A stretch of DNA of 11,286 nucleotides from Oscillospiraceae bacterium (GCA_028706415.1 JAQWBK010000047.1:1-11286), one strand, 5' to 3'; positions 1 to 6,486 are shown, counted from the first letter of the stretch. The notes: generated by a model not told the origin, from the letters alone. Program-made: numbers and translations.

Positions 1-50
1 GGGGTATCTCGTAACCTCTGCAACTTCTTAACAGGAATGATCCATATCAT
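1..50 (-). CDS. Possible N-terminus of a truncated gene at the left edge
   Basis: On the minus strand an ATG at position 50 opens a frame with no stop to the window edge, reading MIWIIPVKKLQRLRDT. A GGAGG (61-65 on the plus strand as CCTCC) lies 10 nt upstream, a little far but usable. The frame starts 80 nt after the permease stop on the same strand, so it could be a third gene of the ArsR/permease operon. Sixteen codons are too few to identify a family. A chance open frame is a real alternative. Confidence 0.3.
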   Translation of the reverse strand, partial: MIWIIPVKKLQRLRDT

Positions 51-130
51 TTTTTGGCTACCTCCGGGTAGTTTAGTTTTGTGCGCCCTTTTGGGGATGG
101 TGCTTAGATTACAATGTTTCAAACTTCCTC

Positions 131-1144
131 CTAAATTATAAATGCTTGCAAAGCATTGAATGAATATCCCACAATAATAATTCCTATTGTACATATGGCA
201 ATAAACAGACCCAATAGTTTCGGCTTAACTGCCTTGCGAAGCATAATCAAGGATGGGAGGGACAATGTAGTTACCCCCATCATAAATGCCAATACCGTTC
301 CAAGCTGCGCTCCTTTAGCCAGCAGTGCTTCTGCAATCGGAATTGTTCCGAAGATGTCAGCATACATAGGAATGCCAACCACAGTCGCCAGTATCACACC
401 AAAGGGGTTGTTGCTTCCAAGTAAGGATACAATCCATTCCTCAGGAATCCAGTTGTGAATCACTGAGCCAATACCCACCCCGATAAGTATGTAAGGTAAT
501 ACTTTTTTAAAGGTTGATAGCATTTGCTCCTTGGCATATACAATACGATCTTTCTTTGTAAGCTCGGGTGATTCGATATCCACACTACCGGCTGTTAAGA
601 TAAAGCTTTCAACATACTTATCAATGTGCAATTTTTCAATAATTGTACCCCCGACCACGGCTATAATAAGCCCGAATATCACATATAAAACAGCAACCTT
701 CGCACCAAAGATACTCATCAAAAGGACCAGGGAGCCAATGTCTACCATCGGCGAAGAAATAAGGAAGGAAAAGGTAACTCCCAAGGGCAGACCCGCAGAT
801 GAAAAGCCAATGAATAATGGGATTGACGAGCAGGAGCAAAAGGGGGTCACTGTTCCAAGCAGGGCAGCAACTGAGTTTGCACCTATTCCTCGGAACCGCC
901 CTAATATCTTCTTGCTGCGTTCCGGGGGGAAGTAGCTTTGAATGTAACTGATAATAAAAATCAATACGCATAAAAGCACTACAATTTTTATAGCGTCATA
1001 AATAAAAAACTGAATGCTACCAACCCAGCGATTGGTGGTGTCCAGACCAAAAGCTGATAACACACTTCCAATTAAGTCATTCAGCCATTTCATGCCGAGA
1101 ATCTGATCCTGGAAAACATCCCAGATTGATTTTAATATTTGCAT
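131..1144 (-). CDS. ArsP/DUF318-type membrane permease (likely metalloid or organoarsenical efflux)
   Basis: A 337-residue, very hydrophobic protein with about eight predicted membrane segments and a central cytosolic loop near residues 170-205. The motif TPFCSCSSIPLF (Cys103 and Cys105) is the hallmark of the ArsP_1/DUF318 (YraQ-like) permease family. In characterised ArsP proteins, cysteines near this site are tied to export of trivalent organoarsenicals. The ATG at 1144 was chosen because AAAGGAG lies 8 nt upstream; an in-frame TTG at 1162 would put that site inside the gene. The gene lies 88 nt downstream of an ArsR-family gene on the same strand and has its own copy of the ArsR-type inverted repeat upstream, which supports a metal-efflux role. 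Many family members have no tested substrate, so the substrate here is inference. It could transport another metal or thiol-reactive compound. Confidence 0.88.
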   Translation of the reverse strand: MQILKSIWDVFQDQILGMKWLNDLIGSVLSAFGLDTTNRWVGSIQFFIYDAIKIVVLLCVLIFIISYIQSYFPPERSKKILGRFRGIGANSVAALLGTVTPFCSCSSIPLFIGFSSAGLPLGVTFSFLISSPMVDIGSLVLLMSIFGAKVAVLYVIFGLIIAVVGGTIIEKLHIDKYVESFILTAGSVDIESPELTKKDRIVYAKEQMLSTFKKVLPYILIGVGIGSVIHNWIPEEWIVSLLGSNNPFGVILATVVGIPMYADIFGTIPIAEALLAKGAQLGTVLAFMMGVTTLSLPSLIMLRKAVKPKLLGLFIAICTIGIIIVGYSFNALQAFII

Positions 1145-1176
1145 CAATTTATCTCCTTTCAAAATCGGACAATCAT

Positions 1177-1192
1177 ATCAATAAAATTTGAT
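1177..1192 (-). promoter_or_regulatory. Probable ArsR-family operator before the permease
   Basis: ATCAA-TAAAAT-TTGAT, 5-bp arms around a 6-nt spacer. It lies about 33 nt upstream of the permease start. The same arms and spacing occur at 1558-1573 in front of the regulator gene. AT-rich inverted repeats of this kind are typical ArsR/SmtB targets. Binding by the neighbouring regulator is inferred. Confidence 0.6.
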
Positions 1193-1204
1193 GTATTCCG
1201 CCTA

Positions 1205-1233
1205 ATAAAAGCCATCGAGCAGATGGCTTTTAT
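1205..1233 (-). terminator. Terminator hairpin at the end of the ArsR-family gene
   Basis: A perfect 12-bp inverted repeat, ATAAAAGCCATC / GATGGCTTTTAT, with a 5-nt loop. It overlaps the last base of the regulator's stop codon. The arm ends supply the T-rich tail on either strand. It sits between the regulator and permease genes, so it could end or attenuate read-through and leave the permease partly dependent on its own operator-promoter. Confidence 0.7.
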
Positions 1234-1544
1234 CATTTACAGCAATCATTATCTTCAATAACCGTGTTAGAGGTTGTTAGTTCATTTAGAAGACCTATTG
1301 CAGAATTACGGCCTTTTTCGCTTATTTTGTAATGTGTCCATTTGCCTTCCTGTCGGCTTTCCACAACACCTGACTCCACCAATATCTTCATATGGTAGGA
1401 GAGCCCTGATTGCCCCAAGTCTAACTGCTCTAATAAGACACAAGCGCATTTTTCACCAGAGCACAATAAATCAAGTATTTTCAGCCGCCTTTCATCAGAA
1501 AACGCCTTAAAAATTTTTGCGTGTTCCTTATAAACTGTTGTCAA
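1233..1544 (-). CDS. ArsR/SmtB-family metal-sensing transcriptional repressor
   Basis: A 103-residue winged-helix protein that should repress the permease and its own gene until a metal(loid) binds. The helix-turn-helix covers residues about 33-60 (QLDLGQSGLSYHMKIL), followed by the wing at 61-75. Cys33-Ala-Cys35 falls where classical ArsR carries its As(III)-binding CxC (ELCVCDL), with Cys28 nearby and a Cys101-Cys102 pair at the C-terminus. This favours a soft-metal or arsenite sensor, though the Asp after the CxC is Val here. The start is TTG at 1544, with GAGGTG about 6 nt upstream; the nearby ATG at 1549 is out of frame. A strong promoter and an operator-like repeat lie directly upstream. 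The family call is secure; the exact inducer is not. Confidence 0.93.
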   Translation of the reverse strand: MTTVYKEHAKIFKAFSDERRLKILDLLCSGEKCACVLLEQLDLGQSGLSYHMKILVESGVVESRQEGKWTHYKISEKGRNSAIGLLNELTTSNTVIEDNDCCK

Positions 1545-1557
1545 AGCATCACCTCAT

Positions 1558-1573
1558 ATCAAGAATATTTGAT
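1558..1573 (-). promoter_or_regulatory. Probable autoregulatory operator of the ArsR-family gene
   Basis: ATCAA-GAATAT-TTGAT has the same arms and 6-nt spacing as 1177-1192. It lies just downstream of the -10 box, at about +1 to +17, where a bound repressor would block initiation or clearance. A related imperfect repeat, CAAAT-CAAG-ATTTG at 1593-1606, lies within the promoter spacer and may be a second site. Confidence 0.65.
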
Positions 1574-1581
1574 GTGATGCT

Positions 1582-1610
1582 ATTATATTCATCAAATCAA
1601 GATTTGTCAA
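1582..1610 (-). promoter_or_regulatory. Consensus sigma-A promoter of the ArsR-family gene
   Basis: On the minus strand, TTGACA (1605-1610) and TATAAT (1582-1587) are separated by exactly 17 nt. Both hexamers match the consensus perfectly. The expected start of transcription is near 1575, about 30 nt before the TTG start. The operator-like repeats overlap or follow it. Confidence 0.85.
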
Positions 1611-1730
1611 TATGATTATTCGGCTTTTTGAAAAAACCCTGCGTTCAGCCGCCGTACATAGCTACACATCCACAAAAAGGTAGCGGCATTTTAGGACTGT
1701 GTTTATATCGGTTATCAGAATATTTAATGT

Positions 1731-1758
1731 TTGACAGAGAATAAATAATTAATATACT
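1731..1758 (+). promoter_or_regulatory. Probable sigma-A promoter of the SDR gene
   Basis: TTGACA (1731-1736), a 16-nt spacer and TATACT (1753-1758) lie about 50 nt before the SDR start. The rest of the gap between 1611 and 1730 shows nothing recognisable. Confidence 0.6.
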
Positions 1759-1807
1759 GTATACTTCTATGTAAGAAACCAATAACACGATAACAGGGGG
1801 AAATTTA

Positions 1808-2566
1808 ATGTTTGATTTACATGGTCGCGTGGCGGTGGTTACCGGGGCTTCATCGGGCTTAGGTCTTCAAATGGCAACCGGTTTCGCAAAACAGGGAGCA
1901 GACCTGGTGATTATGGCAAGAAGAATTGAAAAGCTAGAGAAGGCAGCTGAAATAATAAGCGCATTTGGTGTCAGGTGTCTACCTATTAAATGTGATGTTA
2001 CCGATACACAAGCCGTGAATAAAGCAGCTGAAGAAGCAATTAAATATTATGGAAAGGTTGACATACTGGTCAACAATGCCGGAGCATCAAAGAATGCCGG
2101 GGTGCTTGAAATGACTGATGAAGAATGGGATTTCACCATGCAAGCCGACTTGACAAGCGTTTTTAAGGTTACCAGAGCATTCGCAAAATATATGGTCGAA
2201 AAGAGATACGGCAGGATCATTAATATCGCCTCAATTTATGGACAGGTTGGTAATACGGCCATGGACACGGTTGCATATCACTCTTCAAAAGGTGGCGTTA
2301 TTAACTTTACCAGAGCGGTTGCTGCAGAATTAGCCAAGTATAATATAACCTGTAATGCATTAAGTCCCGGATATTTTGAAACAGAATTAACCGTGGATAC
2401 ATTAAAAACTGACTACTTTACCGAGTTCATGAAATCCTCGGTTCCTCTGGGCCGATACGGTCATGAAGGAGAGCTCAATCCCGCCGCTATCTTCTTAGCA
2501 TGCGATGAGGCTTCATATATAACCGGGCAAAATATAAAAATAGACGGCGGATATACATCGGTATAA
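1808..2566 (+). CDS. Short-chain dehydrogenase/reductase, gluconate 5-dehydrogenase-like
   Basis: A 252-residue classical SDR, the usual length for the family. It should be a soluble NAD(P)-dependent oxidoreductase acting on a carbonyl or alcohol. The Rossmann motif TGASSGLG is at residues 12-19, Asp63 is in the CDV position that contacts adenine, NNAG is at 89-92, and catalytic Ser142, Tyr157 and Lys161 (YHSSK) are present. The usual fourth catalytic residue, Asn in the 'NLxxVF' helix, reads Asp114 (ADLTSVF). Arg38-Arg39 after the second beta strand hints at NADP(H). The general pattern resembles gluconate 5-dehydrogenase or 3-oxoacyl-ACP reductase relatives; substrate cannot be told from sequence. 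The start is supported by AGGGGG 7 nt upstream. The gene stands alone, with its own promoter and terminator. Confidence 0.9.
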   Translation: MFDLHGRVAVVTGASSGLGLQMATGFAKQGADLVIMARRIEKLEKAAEIISAFGVRCLPIKCDVTDTQAVNKAAEEAIKYYGKVDILVNNAGASKNAGVLEMTDEEWDFTMQADLTSVFKVTRAFAKYMVEKRYGRIINIASIYGQVGNTAMDTVAYHSSKGGVINFTRAVAAELAKYNITCNALSPGYFETELTVDTLKTDYFTEFMKSSVPLGRYGHEGELNPAAIFLACDEASYITGQNIKIDGGYTSV

Positions 2567-2635
2567 ATCCGTCACCTGATATATTTAAGCTTCGCACCGT
2601 TGGTAGAGCCGTGACCGAGATAGAGAAAGATAGGG

Positions 2636-2666
2636 AAGGGGGGAGGATTAAAAATCCTCCCCCTTT
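2636..2666 (+). terminator. Strong intrinsic terminator after the SDR gene
   Basis: GGGGGAGGATT (2639-2649) pairs with AATCCTCCCCC (2653-2663) around a 3-nt A loop. The stem extends by A-T pairs at the base, and a TTT tail follows. It lies 70 nt after the SDR stop and between convergent genes. Confidence 0.88.
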
Positions 2667-2729
2667 AACTATAATTTAAAATGTTATTGACCCATTTCAT
2701 ACATTCACCGAGTTATTAAAAGAACCGGT

Positions 2730-3158
2730 TTAGAGAAACTGTTTTAGCTGTCGCACATTATCCTCTTCAAACTTAAGCAGTTTCTCCATAAGATTTACAA
2801 TGCTCGGCTCTGCATCATTATACTTTCTTATATTTTTGATTGCATCAATGATACCCATGTTACTTCCGATAATCAGCATTTCGGAAATATGCGAGGGTGT
2901 CTTATCGGTTATGGTTTGAATATTAATCATCAAATAAGTTCTGATTTTCTCCAGTGTACTAATACCTTTTTCATCCTGCCCATTTTCATTCAGCGCTTTT
3001 TTTGCGGCATAATGTATTTCTTTATACTCATTAAACTGGGATTCTAAATACTTTTTAAAGTTCTCATCTTCAACTATACCCAGCAGTTGTTTGATTGTAT
3101 CCACACCCATTTGTGAATTCTGAAATATGAAGTTTAGCATTTCGGTATTACCGTTCAT
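2730..3158 (-). CDS. Small all-helical protein of unknown function (possibly ferritin-like)
   Basis: A 142-residue hydrophilic protein with no signal peptide or membrane segment, predicted almost wholly helical. Segments near 8-25, 30-60, 70-90, 95-112 and 120-140 are compatible with a four-helix bundle. Glu/His-bearing helices (EYKEIHYAAK near 43-52, FEEDNVRQLK near the C-terminus) recall ferritin-like folds, but I cannot identify a definite metal site. I recall similar short proteins (conserved SHISEML..GS.MGIIDA core) in Clostridia without a known role. The ATG at 3158 is chosen because AGGAG lies 10 nt upstream; an in-frame GTG at 3167 is too close to that site. The gene is convergent with the SDR gene, divergent from alr, and appears to be alone. 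Confidence 0.8.
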   Translation of the reverse strand: MNGNTEMLNFIFQNSQMGVDTIKQLLGIVEDENFKKYLESQFNEYKEIHYAAKKALNENGQDEKGISTLEKIRTYLMINIQTITDKTPSHISEMLIIGSNMGIIDAIKNIRKYNDAEPSIVNLMEKLLKFEEDNVRQLKQFL

Positions 3159-3246
3159 AATTGTCACACTCCTATTTATCCAGTATGTCCAACTAATGAT
3201 TAAATAACCGGCACATACATAAGTGGTTGATGCCCGGGCTCATTTA

Positions 3247-3277
3247 TACTAATCCCTGATTTAATCAGGGATTAATA
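3247..3277. repeat. TA-flanked near-perfect palindrome between divergent genes
   Basis: Two 12-bp arms (TAATCCCTGATT at 3250-3261, AATCAGGGATTA at 3263-3274) surround a single T. The whole is bounded by TA, with ends TACTAAT... and ...ATTAATA. The ends match the TACTAAT/ATTAGTA ends of the larger elements at 5660 and 6487 apart from one base. The 371-nt gap 3159-3529 otherwise holds the alr promoter and a 10-nt partial echo of the arm (CCCTGATTTA at 3332). Confidence 0.6.
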
Positions 3278-3406
3278 TTAGCCGTGGCATGTCAAGCCTT
3301 GTGGACTGATTCGCAGCTACATTAATTTTAACCCTGATTTATTGAGCTTTTGTATGACAATGATTTTGCCAACGTTTACTTGACAGATACCAAATGTATT
3401 AAAAGG

Positions 3407-3434
3407 TTGAATCTGCGCAAAAATGAGTTATAAT
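3407..3434 (+). promoter_or_regulatory. Probable sigma-A promoter of the alr operon
   Basis: TTGAAT (3407-3412), a 16-nt spacer and a consensus TATAAT (3429-3434) lie about 95 nt before the alr start. A perfect TTGACA at 3380-3385 lies further upstream, but I see no -10 box at the proper distance from it. Confidence 0.6.
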
Positions 3435-3529
3435 TAAATAGTCGCAGCCGTTTCATGCATGAGCGAACACAACTTTTTTATAATAAAACGGCGGTTGGTT
3501 ACAAAATTATCGGAGGATCTGAACATCTT

Positions 3530-4732
3530 ATGATTGAATTTTTAAAGCGCACATGGGCACAAATCAATCTTGATGCCATTGAAAATAATTTTCGCGCTAT
3601 AACAAAATCACTGTCTGCGGGTTGCCAAGCCATGGCGATTGTGAAGGCGGATGCATACGGGCATGGAGCCGGATATGTTTCACGCACCTTGAGAGATGCC
3701 GGTGCTACATGGTTCGGGGTATCCAATCTTGATGAGGCGTTGCAAATTCGAAACGAGGGGATTGACCAATCCATCCTCATTCTTGCATATACCCCACCCG
3801 CGCAGGCATCAAAATTGGCCGCAAACCGTATAACTCAAACCGTTTTTACAAGCGAGTATGCACAGCAGCTCAGCCGTTCAGCAGTAAATTCCGGTGTCAA
3901 GGTGCGCATACATATAAAGCTGGATACCGGGATGTCACGCATCGGATTTTTTTGCCAAAGCCATGAGGAAATAAATAAATCGGTTGATGAAATTGCCTCA
4001 GTCTGCTCTCTTCCGGGGCTTGAAGCGGAGGGGATATTTACCCATTTTACATCGGCAGATGAAGAATCGGGTGAGCAATATACCCGGCTCCAGTTTGAGC
4101 GTTTTCAGAGGGTAACCCATATACTTGATGACCGGGGAGTTAAATTCGCATTGAAGCATTGTTGTAACAGTGCTGCCAGCATGAGATTTCCGGAAATGCA
4201 TCTTGATTTGGTTCGCCCCGGCCTAATTCTGTATGGACTGTCGCCTGCTGTATGGATGCAGGATAAGCTATTGCTGACCCCGGCAATGGAGCTCAAAACC
4301 GTTGTATCCATGACAAAAACCGTACCTGCCGGAACCACGATAAGCTATGGGCGCACCTATACAACACAGGGGGATTTGAAGCTTGCTACCTTACCGATTG
4401 GGTATGCAGACGGATTTCCCCGGGGAATGTCCAACCGAGCCGAAATGCTGGTGTGCGGAAGGCGGGCATCTGTTGTTGGCCGTGTGTGCATGGATCAGTG
4501 TATGCTTGATGTAACCGGAATTGATGAGGTTAAAGAAGGGATTACCGTTACCGTATTCGGACACGACGGGGACGAGTTCCTGCCAGTTGAGAAGTTTGCC
4601 GATTTATCAGGAACCATAAATTATGAAATAATTTGCAGCATCGGAAAGAGGGTGCCTCGAATTTTTCAAAGCAGAGGGCAAATAATAGGTCAGCTGAATT
4701 ATATTGAAGCACATAAGGGGGAATATATATGA
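3530..4732 (+). CDS. alr: Alanine racemase (PLP-dependent)
   Basis: A 400-residue cytosolic enzyme that interconverts L- and D-alanine for peptidoglycan synthesis; full length for the family. The N-terminal TIM-barrel carries the PLP lysine, Lys39, in AIVKADAYGHGA. The C-terminal beta domain supplies the catalytic tyrosine, Tyr273, in ISYGRTY. LDTGMSRIGF (131-140), HCCNSAA (210-216), LVRPGLILYG (227-236), GYADGFPR (291-298) and GRVCMDQ (317-323) are all in place. The ATG at 3530 gives the normal family N-terminus (LKRTWAQINLDAIE). Its GGAGG is 13 nt upstream, a long spacing, while an in-frame ATG at 3455 has no ribosome site. The gene overlaps the following lipoprotein gene by 4 nt. D-alanine supply is also needed in spores, but this copy cannot be assigned to either role. 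Confidence 0.97.
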   Translation: MIEFLKRTWAQINLDAIENNFRAITKSLSAGCQAMAIVKADAYGHGAGYVSRTLRDAGATWFGVSNLDEALQIRNEGIDQSILILAYTPPAQASKLAANRITQTVFTSEYAQQLSRSAVNSGVKVRIHIKLDTGMSRIGFFCQSHEEINKSVDEIASVCSLPGLEAEGIFTHFTSADEESGEQYTRLQFERFQRVTHILDDRGVKFALKHCCNSAASMRFPEMHLDLVRPGLILYGLSPAVWMQDKLLLTPAMELKTVVSMTKTVPAGTTISYGRTYTTQGDLKLATLPIGYADGFPRGMSNRAEMLVCGRRASVVGRVCMDQCMLDVTGIDEVKEGITVTVFGHDGDEFLPVEKFADLSGTINYEIICSIGKRVPRIFQSRGQIIGQLNYIEAHKGEYI

Positions 4733-5235
4733 GCAGGCGTTTTCCATTTGTTATTATTTTAATTTTACTGGTTGTTTTAATGATTGCAGGTTGCGATAAG
4801 GATAAACCCGACTCCTCCGCTGGCCAAACAACAACCCCGGCTACCGTGCCGACGCTTTTGGATGTTAAAATCGGCAATCTTGTTACACCCGAACAGGTGA
4901 GCAACGCATTGGGAATTAAAGTGGGGGAAGGAATAGTTGTTGATCAGGATACTGCCGTGCGCTATTATTCGGAAGACGGCGGTTCATATTGTGATATCAG
5001 TATGCTGAAATGCTCCAGAGAGATTTATGATTCAGCTGTCGCCGCCTATACCGATGCGGAAGATACGCTTAACCTCGGTCAGGTAGCAAAATGGAGAGCA
5101 GATACCAAGCAAATTGTGATTTACAACGGAAACTATATGATCAGTGTTTCAGCCGTGGTAAAAGGAAAAAGCAATGAGCATTTGTTGAGTTCCGCCCGTC
5201 AGATTGCCGCCCTTGCATTGGAGAAATTAGGTTAG
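4729..5235 (+). CDS. Predicted lipoprotein of unknown function
   Basis: A 168-residue secreted lipoprotein. A short basic start (MSRR) is followed by a hydrophobic stretch (residues 5-20) and a lipobox, IAGC, with the lipidated Cys at 22. After a Ser/Thr/Pro-rich linker (about 24-43), the mature domain runs from about 46 to 168 as a mixed alpha/beta fold. It contains an SNALG segment near 59 and ends in an amphipathic helix. I do not recognise the domain. The start codon overlaps the alr stop (ATGA), with AGGGGG just upstream, so translation is probably coupled to alr. The protein should sit on the outer face of the cytoplasmic membrane. A link to cell-wall metabolism is only suggested by the neighbour. 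Confidence 0.85.
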   Translation: MSRRFPFVIILILLVVLMIAGCDKDKPDSSAGQTTTPATVPTLLDVKIGNLVTPEQVSNALGIKVGEGIVVDQDTAVRYYSEDGGSYCDISMLKCSREIYDSAVAAYTDAEDTLNLGQVAKWRADTKQIVIYNGNYMISVSAVVKGKSNEHLLSSARQIAALALEKLG

Positions 5236-5293
5236 ATATTCTTTCAACCAAACAAGTCCGTCTATGAACCCGAGAAAGGGCATGGATTTTATA

Positions 5294-5602
5294 ATGAACA
5301 CATTCGATAGGATTTACGAGATTGTAAAAAAAATCCCAAAGGGTTATGTATCCACCTACGGACAGGTGGCATGCCTTGCAGGCAATCCCAGATGGGCGCG
5401 GGTGGTCGGTTATGCCCTTCATGTAAACCCTAACCCCGGTTCAATTCCGTGCCACCGTGTTGTGAACAGAATGGGGAAAACATCGTCGGCTTTTGCGTTT
5501 GGCGGGCAAGACCGTCAGTGTATGCTTCTTAGGGCGGAAGGGGTTCCGTTTTTGCCGGATGGCAGGGTTGATTTAAGCCTTTGCATGTGGTGGGGTTCAT
5601 AA
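5294..5602 (+). CDS. Short MGMT-domain DNA alkyltransferase (Ogt/Atl-like)
   Basis: A 102-residue protein made only of the C-terminal DNA-binding and active-site domain of O6-alkylguanine-DNA alkyltransferases; the N-terminal domain of Ada/Ogt is absent. The acceptor site is intact: IPCHRVV with Cys53. The base-flipping Tyr22 (STYGQVA) and the arginine finger Arg36 (WARVVGYAL) are also present. Typical alkyltransferase-like (ATL) proteins carry Trp in place of the Cys, so this one could be a true suicide methyltransferase. Most of the family is longer, and activity is unproven. The start at 5294 (MNTFDRIYEIVKK) matches the family; AAAGGG lies 13 nt upstream. In-frame ATGs at 5264 and 5282 have no well-placed ribosome site. 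It follows the lipoprotein gene by 58 nt with no terminator seen, so it is probably in the alr operon. Confidence 0.9.
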   Translation: MNTFDRIYEIVKKIPKGYVSTYGQVACLAGNPRWARVVGYALHVNPNPGSIPCHRVVNRMGKTSSAFAFGGQDRQCMLLRAEGVPFLPDGRVDLSLCMWWGS

Positions 5603-5659
5603 TACTCTTTCGCATATCTCAATTATTTCCGGCATATAGTTAATGTAGAGGTGACCTAA

Positions 5660-5815
5660 TACTAATATCCGACTAAAATATTGATAAGGTTTCCGAGGAT
5701 TTTTTGTGTCGGGCAAGGCCGACGACGCAGGCGGGCTGGCGCCCGGCAAGGAGGAGAACGAAGCCCGGTGCAAAAAAGACCGGAAAGATGTTAAGGCTTT
5801 AGTCGGATATTAGTA
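5660..5815 (+). mobile_element. TA-flanked 152-bp palindromic MITE-like element, copy 1
   Basis: Arms of 19 bp are perfectly inverted: ATACTAATATCCGACTAAA at 5659-5677 and its complement at 5798-5816. TA dinucleotides bound a 152-bp unit (5662-5813). Imperfect pairing continues inward: TTTCCG, TTTTTTG and CGGGC on the left match the complement of the right half. The apical part is GC-rich, with GCGGGCTGGCGCCC. The unit aligns without gaps to the 152-bp unit at 6500-6651. It fills the gap between the alkyltransferase gene and ylmC, ending about 15 nt before the ylmC ribosome site. TA flanks recall IS630/Tc1-mariner targets, but no transposase is present, so calling it mobile is inference. Confidence 0.7.
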
Positions 5816-5842
5816 TAAAGCAAAATGCAGGGAGGAAATGAG

Positions 5843-6142
5843 ATGCGTTGCCGTATTACCGATATGCACAATAAGGAAGTTATTAATATAGGTGACGGCA
5901 GCCGTCTGGGCTGCGTTGATGATGTGGAGATTGACACCTGCACGGCGCAGATTGTTGCTATCGTGGTTCACGGTCGCCCCAAGTGTCTGGGCTTGCTTGG
6001 GCGGGAAGAAGATATAGTTATCGGATGGAGGCACATCAGCGTTATCGGTGAGGATACCATACTGGTAAATTATGAATGCCCATGTAAACCACACAAGCAC
6101 AAAGGCAGGGGTATATTTTCGGATATTTTCTACAGCAGATGA
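5843..6142 (+). CDS. ylmC: YlmC/YmxH-family sporulation protein, PRC-barrel
   Basis: A 99-residue small soluble protein. Residues 1-80 form a PRC-barrel beta domain typical of the YlmC/YmxH family. Features are the MRCRITDM start, 'GDGSRLGCVDDVEID', 'GRPKCLGLLGREEDIVIGW' and 'ISVIGEDTILV'. A basic, His/Lys-rich tail (CKPHKHKGRGIF) follows. The family is found in endospore formers, where it is annotated as sporulation-related; its molecular role is not well defined. The start at 5843 is set by GGGAGG 7 nt upstream and by the conserved MRCRITD N-terminus; an in-frame ATG at 5825 has no ribosome site. The 152-bp palindromic element ends just upstream, so the message probably begins in or before it. 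Confidence 0.9.
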   Translation: MRCRITDMHNKEVINIGDGSRLGCVDDVEIDTCTAQIVAIVVHGRPKCLGLLGREEDIVIGWRHISVIGEDTILVNYECPCKPHKHKGRGIFSDIFYSR

Positions 6143-6176
6143 GGTAAATAATAAGTTTTTAAGATAATAGTGGCAT

Positions 6177-6197
6177 AATCAAGTGTTGATTTTTTTT
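6177..6197 (+). terminator. Possible weak terminator after ylmC
   Basis: AATCAA-GTG-TTGATT forms a 6-bp A/T stem directly followed by a run of eight T (6190-6197). It lies 34 nt after the ylmC stop. The stem is weak. The right arm is also the proposed -35 box of the pheST promoter, so the two readings compete. Confidence 0.4.
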
Positions 6198-6214
6198 ATT
6201 GGTTGTGATAAAGT
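6186..6214 (+). promoter_or_regulatory. Candidate promoter of the pheST T-box transcript
   Basis: TTGATT (6186-6191), a 17-nt spacer and TAAAGT (6209-6214; 4 of 6 consensus bases). It would start transcription near 6221, just before the T-box stem I. No better pair is visible immediately upstream of the leader. Confidence 0.45.
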
Positions 6215-6221
6215 AATGCAA

Positions 6222-6478
6222 TAAACGCATTGAAAGAGAGAGTACCCCGTATTTTTTCGCATAAGAGAAGGTTGCCATGGGCTGAAAGCAATCTGCGCAA
6301 AAGGCGGGGGAAGTTCACTCCGGAGCGGCAGGGCTGAAGTTTCAGTAGGTTCTGACGGGTGACGCCGTTAAGGGTCAGAAAAGCGTTTTCGTATGCATTT
6401 TTTTGTATACGATGAAAATCAGGGTGGTACCGCGGAGGATTGACCTTCGTCCCTTTATTGGGATGAGGGTGTTTTTGT
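6222..6478 (+). ncRNA. Phenylalanine T-box riboswitch leader of pheST
   Basis: A cis-acting leader that binds uncharged tRNA-Phe and lets pheST transcription continue when charging is low. The invariant T-box AGGGTGGTACCGCGG is at 6421-6435; its bulge pairs with the tRNA CCA end. The stem I apical hairpin is visible: AGGTTGC (6269-6275) pairs with GCAATCT (6288-6294). The specifier loop reads GAAGTTCACTCC, with the Phe codon TTC at 6314-6316 followed by A. The stem II/III region, including GACGGGTGACGCCGTTA, follows. The terminator is ACCTTCGTCCC (6443-6453) pairing with GGGATGAGGGT (6460-6470) and a T-rich tail. In the alternative fold, the T-box segment pairs with the 5' part of that stem. 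The specifier matches the downstream genes. Exact ends are approximate. Confidence 0.96.
6443..6478 (+). terminator. T-box regulated intrinsic terminator
   Basis: An 11-bp stem with G-U pairs (6443-6453 with 6460-6470), a 6-nt loop, then GTTTTTGT. It competes with the antiterminator that contains the T-box sequence just upstream. Confidence 0.88.
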
Positions 6479-6486
6479 ATATATAA

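Noticed and set aside
531..935. 134-codon plus-strand frame opposite the permease
   Set aside because: It is a shadow of the membrane protein on the other strand, with low-complexity composition and no ribosome site.
3332..3341. CCCTGATTTA echo of the arm of the 3247-3277 palindrome
   Set aside because: Ten AT-rich bases without an inverted partner are too short to call a decayed copy.
3455..3529. N-terminal extension of alanine racemase from an upstream ATG
   Set aside because: The ATG at 3455 has no ribosome site, the extra 25 residues do not fit the family, and the GGAGG at 3512 would fall inside the gene.
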